Below, piece after piece: positions 1 through 5,811 of a stretch of 5,884 nucleotides of DNA; positions within the stretch are counted from its first letter, which is position 1; every line of letters begins with the position of its first letter. A program made the translations under genes and the position numbers. Source of the DNA: Candidatus Zhuqueibacterota bacterium (lineage in GTDB: Bacteria; BS750m-G25). The notes under the pieces are model-generated. The model made no database searches. It saw only the letters and a program-made list of their open reading frames with translations, and was not told where the DNA came from. Where the stretch lies: NCBI GenBank assembly GCA_016783505.1, contig JADHWK010000086.1:1-5884 (forward strand), written 5' to 3'.

Positions 1-68
1 ACTACAACGACTCTGGCCAGTGGATAATTCCCAAAATTTTTGACTGCCGCAGTAAGGACATTTTTTCA

Positions 69-96
69 TAGCTGAAAAATAACTATTTTTCAGCTA
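69..96. repeat. 13-bp-stem inverted repeat in leader
   Basis: The arms TAGCTGAAAAATA (69-81) and TATTTTTCAGCTA (84-96) are perfect reverse complements separated by AC. The stem is AT-rich and no clear U-tract follows on either strand, so it is a poor intrinsic terminator. It could be the trailing structure of a gene left of the window or a dispersed palindromic repeat. The rest of 1-170 shows no credible coding sequence. Confidence 0.6.
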
Positions 97-175
97 GTTA
101 TCAATACCTTTTAGTGTAATTTTGATGGGCCATTACCATCTTTTTTATTCCCCTCCCTTCAGTCGGGCCCCTAAC

Positions 176-193
176 TGACCTGAATGACCTGGA
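176..193 (+). promoter_or_regulatory. 9-bp direct repeat upstream of promoter, possible operator
   Basis: TGACCTGAA (176-184) is followed immediately by TGACCTGGA (185-193), an 8-of-9 tandem repeat. The second copy overlaps where a -35 element would lie for the -10 at 212-217. A tandem site at this position would suit a regulator bound next to RNA polymerase, but no regulator is encoded nearby and two short copies can arise by chance. Confidence 0.25.
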
Positions 194-208
194 GGAAGCA
201 AAATTTTT

Positions 209-217
209 TGCTATACT
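209..217 (+). promoter_or_regulatory. extended -10 promoter for the C69 peptidase gene
   Basis: TGCTATACT matches the extended -10 pattern TGnTATAAT with one mismatch in the hexamer. No good TTGACA-like -35 is seen at 16-18 bp, which is tolerated by extended -10 promoters. A perfect 7-bp inverted repeat (AGCAAAA at 197-203, TTTTGCT at 206-212) overlaps the left edge of the -10 and might be an operator. The start would fall about 20 bp before the gene's ribosome binding site. Confidence 0.45.
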
Positions 218-230
218 TTAGAAAGAGAAC

Positions 231-239
231 AAAGGAGGT
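231..239 (+). promoter_or_regulatory. strong Shine-Dalgarno of the C69 peptidase gene
   Basis: AAAGGAGGT is a near-complete anti-16S match, with its AGGAGG core 7 nt before the ATG at 246. It fixes that start codon and shows that this organism uses Shine-Dalgarno initiation. Confidence 0.85.
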
Positions 240-245
240 CAAAAT

Positions 246-1826
246 ATGAAATTTAACGAAATCATCGTATGTATCGGTATTTTCGTACTGCTGGATGTCG
301 CTTTATCTTTTGCCTGTACTACCATCACCGTCGGGAAAAAAGCCTCTGTGGATGGGTCGGTGATGACCTCCCACACCTGTGACGGCCATGAGGGTCGTAC
401 CTGGATCGGGGTGGTGCCGCACCGATCTTACAAATCAGGGGCGATGGGGGCGATCCACAAGGGAACGGATAATCAATTAAGCCCAACTGATTTTACTGGG
501 GTCAACGTTTTAGGCAAGATACCCCAACCAAGAGAGACCTTCGGTTACCTTTATGGGATCTATGGTTTGATGAACGAGCACCAGCTCGCTATCGGGGAGT
601 CCACCTTTGATGGGCGGGAGGAGTTGAGGAATGAAAAGGCATTATTGGATTGTTGTGAGCTCACCCGGCTGGTTATGGAGCGGGCCAGGACCGCGCGGGA
701 AGCGATCCGACTAATAGATGAGCTGACGAAAAGATATGGCTACAATGATAAAGGCGAGTGTCTCACCATCGCAGATAAAGATGAGGTATGGCATTTAGAA
801 ATCCTGGGTTGCGGCGAGGACAGGGTTGGTGCGGTGTGGGCGGCACAAAGAATTCCCGACGATCATGTTGGTGTCTGTGCCAATGGCAGTCGCATTCGGC
901 AGCTCGACCTTTCCGACCCGGACCAGTTTATGGCCTCGGAAAATGTCTTCTCATTAGCCGAGGAGATGGGCTGGTGGGACCCCCAGGGTGGAGAGGCCTT
1001 CCAGTTCTGCTACGTCTACGCCGACCGGAGGAGCATGGCGGCCCGACGGAGGGAATGGAGGGTTTTTGATCTTCTGGCGCCCTCCCTCAAACTCGACCCC
1101 AACGGGGAAAACTTTCCCTTCTCTATTAAACCGGACAGCCTCGTATCCGTTCAGAAGATTATGGAGATATTCCGGGATACCTTTGAGGGTACGCCCTTTG
1201 ACATGACCAAATTCATGCTCGTCCCCGACGACAGTGGCAGGGCCGTAAAAAGCCCCTACGCCGACCCCTTCATCAACTATGAAGCGATGCCCCTGTTCAA
1301 GATCAGCGGCGGATGGCATGAGCCTGGGGGGCGGGGATGGGAAGAACTGGGGGAACGGTGTCTGGCCCGGTGGTACTGCATCTACGTGACGGTGACCCAG
1401 TCCCGCTGCTGGCTGCCCGATCCCATAGGCGGGCTGGTCTGGCTTGGCTACGCCAACCCGGCGATGACGGCCTACGCTCCATTTTACAACTGTGTCACCC
1501 GTTTGCCCCAATCCTACCGCATCAACGGTCGCCCCGGCTACAACCAGGATTGCGCCTGGTGGGCGTTTGAGCGGGTGGCGTGTCTGGCCAAGCGGATCTG
1601 GGGCCATATGCGGGTGGATGTGGATTCGGTGCGGAGCCAGATCGAAAAGCAGGGGTTTGAAGACCAGCCCGAAATCGAATCACAGGCGGCGGCGCTCTAC
1701 AAAAAAAGTCCGAAGCGAGCGATAAAACTTCTCACCAACTATACGAATGAGTATTGTGATCGCATCGTGAAGGCCTACTGGAACCTGGGAGATCATCTCT
1801 GGAGCAAGTACTACGATAAGATGTAA
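246..1826 (+). CDS. secreted C69-family (U34) dipeptidase
   Basis: This 526-residue protein resembles peptidase family C69 (dipeptidase A/PepD-like, Ntn-hydrolase fold), which cleaves dipeptides or short peptides using an N-terminal cysteine. Residues 1-23 form a signal peptide: charged start, hydrophobic 6-22, then S-F-A before the cut. Cys24 opens the family block CTTITVGKKASVDGS and would become the nucleophile after cleavage, so export and activation are coupled. Further family blocks are MNEHQLAIGEST (109-120), the helix around MERARTAREAI, and DKDEVW (177-182). The length is normal for the family and the frame is intact. The cysteine has no lipobox Leu at -3, so a lipoprotein is less likely. 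The likely location is periplasmic or extracellular. The gene has its own promoter and a strong ribosome site and is separated from the next gene by 389 bp. The family call is firm; the substrate is unknown. Confidence 0.9.
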   Translation: MKFNEIIVCIGIFVLLDVALSFACTTITVGKKASVDGSVMTSHTCDGHEGRTWIGVVPHRSYKSGAMGAIHKGTDNQLSPTDFTGVNVLGKIPQPRETFGYLYGIYGLMNEHQLAIGESTFDGREELRNEKALLDCCELTRLVMERARTAREAIRLIDELTKRYGYNDKGECLTIADKDEVWHLEILGCGEDRVGAVWAAQRIPDDHVGVCANGSRIRQLDLSDPDQFMASENVFSLAEEMGWWDPQGGEAFQFCYVYADRRSMAARRREWRVFDLLAPSLKLDPNGENFPFSIKPDSLVSVQKIMEIFRDTFEGTPFDMTKFMLVPDDSGRAVKSPYADPFINYEAMPLFKISGGWHEPGGRGWEELGERCLARWYCIYVTVTQSRCWLPDPIGGLVWLGYANPAMTAYAPFYNCVTRLPQSYRINGRPGYNQDCAWWAFERVACLAKRIWGHMRVDVDSVRSQIEKQGFEDQPEIESQAAALYKKSPKRAIKLLTNYTNEYCDRIVKAYWNLGDHLWSKYYDKM

Positions 1827-1884
1827 AATTGCCCTAAACATATTTTATATATTTGACCACCCTGATTCTGATGGGTTATCACAG

Positions 1885-1910
1885 GTAGTTGTAGCCGCAT
1901 GCGGCTACAA
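1885..1910 (+). repeat. REP-like element: GTAG plus 22-bp perfect palindrome
   Basis: The half-site TTGTAGCCGCA (1889-1899) is followed directly by its exact reverse complement TGCGGCTACAA (1900-1910). GTAG (1885-1888) abuts the left foot. A GTAG-type tetranucleotide at the 5' foot of a GC-rich palindrome is the known format of REP sequences processed by RAYT (TnpA-REP, Y1 HUH) transposases. No RAYT gene is in the window, so the assignment rests on form alone. Confidence 0.5.
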
Positions 1911-1984
1911 GAAAAGTTACGGCGAGGGTGACGAGGTCCGTTTCGTAGTTGGATTATGGTTAGGAAAATATTATAACTGCGATA

Positions 1985-2028
1985 AAAGAACCGACGCGAA
2001 AAGAAATCTTGTCGCTATGGAGTTCTTT
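1985..2028. repeat. interrupted long hairpin
   Basis: The outer arms AAAGAAC (1985-1991) and GTTCTTT (2022-2028) pair perfectly. Inside them, GCGA (1996-1999) pairs with TCGC (2012-2015), and after one mismatch AAGA (2001-2004) pairs with TCTT (2007-2010) around a two-base loop. The inner and outer stems are separated by unequal bulges of 4 and 6 nt. It could be a degenerate repeat or a structured leader; no known RNA family is recognised. Confidence 0.3.
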
Positions 2029-2074
2029 GGCGGGTCTTGTTTTTATTGAACTACCCTTACAAAAGAATCGGCAC

Positions 2075-2099
2075 AACAGGGTTTCAAACTATGTTAGAT
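2075..2099. repeat. degenerate copy of the 2177-2203 palindrome
   Basis: The stretch begins AACAGGGTT and continues through CAAAC, TGTT and GAT with the same spacing as the perfect palindrome at 2177-2203, differing at about four positions. Its arms (2075-2084 and 2086-2095) still pair at 8 of 10 positions. This is a second, decayed member of the same repeat family about 100 bp upstream. Confidence 0.5.
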
Positions 2100-2121
2100 T
2101 ACACATAAATAAAATGGATCT

Positions 2122-2142
2122 GACACCGTTTGTAACGGTGTC
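2122..2142. repeat. 9-bp-stem hairpin, loop TGT
   Basis: GACACCGTT (2122-2130) and AACGGTGTC (2134-2142) are perfect reverse complements around TGT. Its centre, GTTTGTAAC, is the exact reverse complement of the centre of the hairpin at 2177-2203, suggesting related elements in opposite orientation. A short T run follows (2143-2145), too weak to call a terminator with confidence. Confidence 0.6.
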
Positions 2143-2176
2143 TTTAAACCCCTTTCAAAATTAACCCTCTCAGCCC

Positions 2177-2203
2177 TCAAACAGGGTTACAAACCCTGTT
2201 TGA
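2177..2203. repeat. 12-bp-stem hairpin, loop ACA, next to the Omp85 start
   Basis: TCAAACAGGGTT (2177-2188) and AACCCTGTTTGA (2192-2203) are perfect reverse complements around ACA. It ends 12 nt before the annotated ATG at 2216, where a Shine-Dalgarno would be expected, so in the mRNA it may affect initiation or favour the later ATG at 2243. Its form matches a dispersed palindromic repeat more than a dedicated regulator. Confidence 0.65.
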
Positions 2204-2215
2204 TCAAGTTTTGCC

Positions 2216-3508
2216 ATGAGAATACAATTTTCATCCTTATTTATGAAATCAAGTCTGGAAGTCTACTTTGTTATTGTTTTCCTCTTTTCCGGTATGATCT
2301 TCGGGCAGACCCTGTCAGGAGACTACAGGGTGCTGGGGGGTCGGAGGATTAAGGAGATCATCATTCGGGGAAATTCAAAGACCAAGGATTGGGTCATCCG
2401 CCGGGAAATTTATTCCCAGGTGGGTGAACCCTTCGACCCCCAATTGATGGCGGAAGACCGCAACCGCATTGATAACCTGCAGATCTTCAGCGAGGTAAGG
2501 ATAACTCCGATCCCGTCTGAAGGGGATACCAGTATCACTTTATTAGTTAGGGTTAAGGAACGGCTCAATTTTTTTCCTTATCCGACTTTGGACTGGACAG
2601 AGGAAAATGGGTGGATGTACGGCGGCGGGGCGGCGCTTGAGAACTTCAGGGGGCGAAACCAAAAACTTTACTTCGAGGGCCTGTTCGGGGGGGTGACCAA
2701 TTTTTTCCTCAAGTTTTCCGATCCCTGGATCACCGGAAATCACGTCTCCATGGGGATCAAATTGTTCCGCAAAGAGAGGGAAAATAGATATGAGGAGTTT
2801 TACGAGACAAGCTACGGTTTTAGACTCTCTGCTGGACGGTATTTTTCTGAATACATCAAGACCAAGGCCGAGGGGGGTTACCTCAGCCTGACTGCCGACA
2901 GGGCGGGGAAGACCATATCCCCCTCCAGAAGGGATCATCTGCCCTGGGCCCGGGTGATCCTGTGCTACGACAACCGGGATCTGTATTATAATCCCCATAA
3001 GGGATGGCTCAACACTTTTTCTCTTTCCCATACCGGGTTGCTAAAACAGGACCAACCCAACTTTCAATCCTTCACCGCTGATGTGCGCAGATATTTGCCC
3101 CTATGGTTCGATCACGTGCTGGGGATAAACGGTCTGTTGGCCCTACAGGGGGGACGGGTTCCCATATATCAGGGGTTTTACCTGGGTGGGGTAGCGACAG
3201 TGCGGGGCTGGGATCCAAACTCCCGCCGGGGTAGGAATCTTTTCTTAGCATCAACTGAATATCGCTTTGACCTCCTCAGAAAAAAAGCCTATACAGAGTG
3301 GTTTGACTTCGGGTTGGGTGGGGTTTTGTTTGTGGATTCAGGAATTGTCTGGGATACCGGCGATCAATGCCGGTGGTCCCGGGGCTTAACGGGTTATGGA
3401 CTGGGAATTCGGTTGTTCATGCCCATCGTTGGGGTTTTTCGCATTGACCTCGCCTGGAATACCAGGGGTCAGATTCAATGGGAGATCTATCAAGGGGCGA
3501 AGTTTTAA
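2216..3508 (+). CDS. compact Omp85 (BamA/TamA family) outer-membrane protein, one POTRA
   Basis: This 430-residue Omp85-superfamily protein inserts or translocates polypeptides at the outer membrane. A signal peptide (hydrophobic about 16-29, cut near FGQ at 29-31) is followed by one POTRA domain at about 43-116 (IKEIIIRGN, then VIRREI, then the NLQIFSEVRI turn) and a barrel from about 120 to 430. VRGW (329-332) is the conserved VRGF/Y-type motif of the loop-6 region that folds into the barrel. The last residue is Phe, the usual outer-membrane C-terminal signature. BamA usually has five POTRAs and TamA three, so this is a short form; the barrel length (about 310) is close to that of TamA. No Shine-Dalgarno precedes 2216. 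Met10 (ATG at 2243) would give a more typical signal peptide but also lacks one. The family is firm; the substrate is unknown. Confidence 0.88.
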   Translation: MRIQFSSLFMKSSLEVYFVIVFLFSGMIFGQTLSGDYRVLGGRRIKEIIIRGNSKTKDWVIRREIYSQVGEPFDPQLMAEDRNRIDNLQIFSEVRITPIPSEGDTSITLLVRVKERLNFFPYPTLDWTEENGWMYGGGAALENFRGRNQKLYFEGLFGGVTNFFLKFSDPWITGNHVSMGIKLFRKERENRYEEFYETSYGFRLSAGRYFSEYIKTKAEGGYLSLTADRAGKTISPSRRDHLPWARVILCYDNRDLYYNPHKGWLNTFSLSHTGLLKQDQPNFQSFTADVRRYLPLWFDHVLGINGLLALQGGRVPIYQGFYLGGVATVRGWDPNSRRGRNLFLASTEYRFDLLRKKAYTEWFDFGLGGVLFVDSGIVWDTGDQCRWSRGLTGYGLGIRLFMPIVGVFRIDLAWNTRGQIQWEIYQGAKF

Positions 3509-3578
3509 CCCTCCCCGCCGCTCCATGCTGGGGACCGTTCCGTTAGACGAAATGATTTGGTATAAACATAGTAGGGAG

Positions 3579-3599
3579 TGAAAAAGCCCTGCTTTTTCA
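3579..3599. terminator. possible weak bidirectional terminator after the Omp85 gene
   Basis: TGAAAAAGC (3579-3587) and GCTTTTTCA (3591-3599) pair perfectly around CCT, 70 bp after the Omp85 stop. The A-run and T-run lie in the arms, so the distal T-run could act as a U-tract in either direction. The GC part of the stem is only two pairs, so termination would be weak. It could equally be another dispersed palindrome. Confidence 0.35.
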
Positions 3600-3601
3600 A
3601 T

Positions 3602-3625
3602 GCAATCCCGAGGTTTCGGGGTTGC
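3602..3625. repeat. GC-rich hairpin upstream of tldD
   Basis: GCAATCCCGA (3602-3611) pairs with TCGGGGTTGC (3616-3625) around GGTT, with one G-T wobble. The left foot TGCAAT (3601-3606) could instead pair with ATTGCA (3633-3638), so two mutually exclusive folds are possible. The structure ends 38 nt before the preferred tldD ATG. It may be a terminator stem without a U-tract, a repeat, or a leader structure. Confidence 0.45.
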
Positions 3626-3663
3626 GCTCCTCATTGCACAAGGGAATTTCTTTGGGACAAGTG

Positions 3664-5109
3664 ATGAAGGACCTCACGCAAATAGCTATTGATACCGCGG
3701 TTCAACGGGGGGCCAGCTACGCCGATTGCCGGATTGTGGAGACCCAAACCGAGGACATCACCGTTCGCAACGGTAAGATCGGGGCCCTCAATCATTCGGA
3801 AGACCTGGGGTTTGGGGTGAGGGTCATCGCCTCCGGAGCGTGGGGCTTTGCCTGCAGCAGCAGGGTGAACCGTGAGGAGGTAGCTCACGTCAGTGCCCAG
3901 GCGGTCCAGATCGCTCTGGCTAGCGCCCGGCTTAAGTCGGAAGATGTGCGGCTGGCCCCTGAAGGGCGCCACCATGATTGCTGGCAGACCCCTTTCCTCA
4001 TAGATCCCTTCCGGGTGTCCCTGGAAACGAAGCTGGATTTATTGCTGTCAATTGATAAGATTTTGAGAAAAAACCCTAAAATCAAGGCTGCTGAGGCCAA
4101 TCTGAGCTTTAAAAGGGAACATCAATGGCTGGCTACTTCGGAGGGTACGTTTATTGATCAACTCCTGTTAAGAAGTGGAGCCGGGTATACGGCCACCGCC
4201 GTGGAAGGTGACGATGTTCAAGTTCGGTCGTTCCCCAACTCCTTCCGGGGTCAGTTCATGACAATGGGCTATGAGCTGGTGCTGGGGCTGCCCTTGCTGG
4301 AAAATGCGGAGAGGGTCAGGGAAGAGGCACTAGCCCTGCTTAAGGCCAAGCCCTGCCCGTCGGGCCAAAAAGATCTCATCCTCGATGGTTCTCAACTGGC
4401 CCTCCAGATTCACGAATCGGTGGGGCATCCCACCGAGCTCGACCGGGTTATGGGGATGGAGGCTAACTACGCCGGTACCTCCTTCCTCAATACAGATAAG
4501 TTGAAAAATTTTCAATACGGATCGGAGATAATCAATCTGGTATGCGATTCAACCGTTCCCAACGGTCTGGCCACCCGGGGTTACGATGATGATGGGGTCC
4601 CATCCCAGCGCTGGCATCTGGTCGAGGATGGACGGTTTGTGGGCTATCAGTTTAATCGGGAACTGGCCCATCTGATAGATGCCTCCAGATCCAGCGGCAA
4701 CTCACGGGCTGACGGATGGGAGAACATTCCCATCATTCGAAACACCAACCTGAGCCTGATGCCGGGGGAATGGGAGCTTGAGGACCTGATCGCCGACACC
4801 AAAGAGGGGATCTACCTGGAGACCAACCGCAGTTGGAGTATAGACCAGCAGAGGTTAAACTTTCAATTCAGCACCGAAATCGGCTGGGAAATCAAAAATG
4901 GGAAGAAGGGGACCATATTAAAAAATCCCACCTATCAGGGGATTACCCCCCAATTCTGGCGTTCCTGTGATGCCATTTGTAATTCCAACTATTGGACGCT
5001 GTGGGGGGTGCACAACTGCGGCAAGGGCCAGCCTTCCCAGAGGGCGGAGATGTCACACGGAGCGGCCCCGGCCCGGTTCCGAAACGTCACTGTCGGTGTC
5101 CGGTCTTAA
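3664..5109 (+). CDS. tldD: TldD-type zinc metalloprotease
   Basis: This 481-residue cytosolic metallopeptidase of family U62 (TldD/PmbA) is complete. In enterobacteria TldD and TldE form a heterodimer that degrades unfolded peptides and removes leaders from some RiPPs, with the zinc site in TldD. HESVGH (residues 250-255) supplies the HExxxH motif, and Cys452 in NCGKGQP is the expected C-terminal zinc ligand, so this is the catalytic type rather than TldE. The N-terminal domain (ADCRIVETQTEDITVRNG) and the C-terminal FRNVTVG are both present. ATG 3664 is chosen over an in-frame TTG at 3622 because the TTG lies in a hairpin and adds 14 non-family residues; GTG at 3661 is an equal alternative. 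A weak GGGA lies 6 nt before the ATG. No tldE is next to it. Confidence 0.92.
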   Translation: MKDLTQIAIDTAVQRGASYADCRIVETQTEDITVRNGKIGALNHSEDLGFGVRVIASGAWGFACSSRVNREEVAHVSAQAVQIALASARLKSEDVRLAPEGRHHDCWQTPFLIDPFRVSLETKLDLLLSIDKILRKNPKIKAAEANLSFKREHQWLATSEGTFIDQLLLRSGAGYTATAVEGDDVQVRSFPNSFRGQFMTMGYELVLGLPLLENAERVREEALALLKAKPCPSGQKDLILDGSQLALQIHESVGHPTELDRVMGMEANYAGTSFLNTDKLKNFQYGSEIINLVCDSTVPNGLATRGYDDDGVPSQRWHLVEDGRFVGYQFNRELAHLIDASRSSGNSRADGWENIPIIRNTNLSLMPGEWELEDLIADTKEGIYLETNRSWSIDQQRLNFQFSTEIGWEIKNGKKGTILKNPTYQGITPQFWRSCDAICNSNYWTLWGVHNCGKGQPSQRAEMSHGAAPARFRNVTVGVRS

Positions 5110-5132
5110 AAAGTGGTTCTTCCCGGATTTGG

Positions 5133-5147
5133 GAGGGGTAATCAATT
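5133..5147 (+). repeat. left direct repeat of the DUF559 block
   Basis: GAGGGGTAATCAATT matches 5806-5820 (GAGGGTTAATCAATT) at 14 of 15 positions in the same orientation. It lies 24 bp after the tldD stop and may be a target-site duplication or the edge of the repeat family. Its GGGAGG also pairs loosely with CTTCCC (5119-5124), a weak post-tldD stem without a U-tract. Confidence 0.6.
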
Positions 5148-5173
5148 ATTCGATATCTATATTTAAGATCTTT

Positions 5174-5243
5174 CCCCTTGATGAGACTTGTAAGATTCCC
5201 TATTCGTAGGTTGCGATGGTTATCCCCCCGAAGCTTCGGGGGG
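5174..5243 (+). repeat. diverged copy of the 55-bp palindromic repeat unit, upstream of DUF559
   Basis: In order this stretch carries CCCCTT (5174-5179), GACTTGT (5185-5191), TAGG (5207-5210), ATGGTTAT (5216-5223) and a C-run (5224-5229). The downstream units carry the same blocks in the same order: CCCCTT, GACTTGT, TAGG, GTGGTAAT and a C-run. GACTTGT to the last C spans 45 bp here and 44 bp downstream. It ends in a perfect 20-bp palindrome, CCCCCCGAAG (5224-5233) against CTTCGGGGGG (5234-5243). This makes it a decayed relative of the tandem repeats beyond the gene. Confidence 0.5.
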
Positions 5244-5248
5244 GAATG

Positions 5249-5257
5249 AAAGGGGGG
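5249..5257 (+). promoter_or_regulatory. ribosome binding site of the DUF559 gene
   Basis: AAAGGGGGG sits 10 nt before the ATG at 5268. It is a slightly off-consensus Shine-Dalgarno whose G-run resembles the G-runs of the surrounding repeats, so the repeat may have supplied it. The strong palindrome at 5224-5243 is just upstream. Confidence 0.5.
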
Positions 5258-5267
5258 TGTTTAAGAC

Positions 5268-5642
5268 ATGGTAAAGAAAACTTATTACAATCCAAAACTG
5301 AAAGCACTCTCAAGAAGATTGCGTAGGAAAGGCACTTTATCTGAAGTTCTGCTTTGGATGCAAATCAAAGGAGGACAGATAAAAGGCTATAAATTCACCC
5401 GGCAAAAACCTATGGGGAATTACATTGTAGATTTCTATTGCGGCAGACTTCGTTTGGCGATTGAAATTGATGGCATCAGCCATGAAGACAAGTTCAAAGA
5501 GGATAAGATACGACAGAAGGAAATCGAAAAACAAGGTGTAAAATTCTTAAGGTTTTATGATTCTGATATAAAAAACAACATGGAAGGTGTGATAGCAGTT
5601 ATTAGGGATTGGATTGAGAGGGAGGAAAAAAAAGGGGTATAA
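5268..5642 (+). CDS. DUF559 (Vsr-like, PD-(D/E)XK) endonuclease-like protein
   Basis: This 124-residue protein is a complete DUF559 domain, a family related to the very-short-patch-repair endonuclease fold and predicted to cut DNA. Visible family blocks are TLSEVLLW (23-30, with Glu26), GYKFTRQ (40-46), YIVDFYC (52-58, with Asp55), AIEIDGISH (64-72, with Glu66 and Asp68), then the D79..R82 helix and FLRF (93-96). Asp55 and Glu66-x-Asp68 fit the acidic part of the active site, so it should be catalytically intact. It lacks obvious membrane segments or extra domains. Codon use is clearly AT-richer than in the three upstream genes, suggesting transfer. It is flanked on both sides by related palindromic repeats. 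The cellular role of DUF559 proteins is not established; repair, restriction-like activity or element mobility are possible. Confidence 0.88.
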   Translation: MVKKTYYNPKLKALSRRLRRKGTLSEVLLWMQIKGGQIKGYKFTRQKPMGNYIVDFYCGRLRLAIEIDGISHEDKFKEDKIRQKEIEKQGVKFLRFYDSDIKNNMEGVIAVIRDWIEREEKKGV

Positions 5643-5683
5643 TGCCTTAATAGCATTTAATAGGTTTTAACACCCCCCTACAT

Positions 5684-5811
5684 CCCCCCTTAATAGGGGG
5701 GACTTGTAGAAATGATAAAAGTATAGGCTTGGTGGTAATACCCCTTAATAGGGGGGACTTGTTAAAGGGATGAAGTGTAGGCTTGGTGGTAATCACCCCT
5801 TCATAGAGGGT
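5684..5811 (+). repeat. tandem 55-bp palindromic repeats, two units plus a partial third
   Basis: Hairpin cores lie at 5684-5701, 5741-5756 and 5796-5810 with a constant 55-bp period. In the first, CCCCCCT pairs with AGGGGGG around TAAT. Units one and two share 22 identical bases (5686-5707 and 5741-5762) and 16 identical bases, TAGGCTTGGTGGTAAT (5724-5739 and 5778-5793), around a variable 15-16 nt middle. The third core is decayed (TTCATAGAGGG). Additional TTAATAG fragments lie at 5647-5653 and 5657-5663, nearer the gene. Confidence 0.85.

Larger units (their letters stand above)
1827..2215. other. 389-bp non-coding spacer rich in palindromes
   Basis: No credible ORF, tRNA or known RNA is visible. 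The stretch is AT-rich and carries at least five inverted repeats, listed separately (1889-1910, 1985-2028, 2075-2095, 2122-2142, 2177-2203). There is no classic terminator directly after the peptidase stop and no convincing promoter for the downstream barrel gene. It looks like a landing area for small palindromic repeats rather than a decayed gene. Confidence 0.6.

Noticed and set aside
303-317. Possible lipoprotein cleavage site at Cys24 of the C69 peptidase
   Set aside because: The -3 position is Ser, not Leu, so the lipobox is poor, and the cysteine is already explained as the family's N-terminal nucleophile.
954-1607. Long minus-strand ORF of 217 codons
   Set aside because: It lies wholly inside the well-supported C69 peptidase gene, is rich in Pro/Gly/Arg as expected of an antisense reading of GC-rich coding DNA, and shows no family motif.
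1850-1880. Intrinsic terminator after the C69 peptidase gene
   Set aside because: ACCC and GGGT can pair, but only over four bases with a mismatched interior and no U-tract.
2543-3031. Minus-strand ORF of 162 codons inside the Omp85 gene
   Set aside because: It is an antisense shadow of a recognisable barrel-coding sequence with no recognisable domain or ribosome site.
3622-3663. Upstream TTG start for tldD
   Set aside because: The added 14 residues do not resemble TldD N-termini, the TTG is buried in the stem at 3602-3625, and the ATG at 3664 gives a family-typical 481 residues.
4967-5209. 80-codon + strand ORF across the tldD 3' end
   Set aside because: It is mostly an alternate frame of conserved TldD C-terminal codons, with no motif or ribosome site.
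5684-5811. CRISPR array
   Set aside because: Only two full units exist, they are palindromic with an internal variable part, the partial third is decayed, and no cas gene is near.
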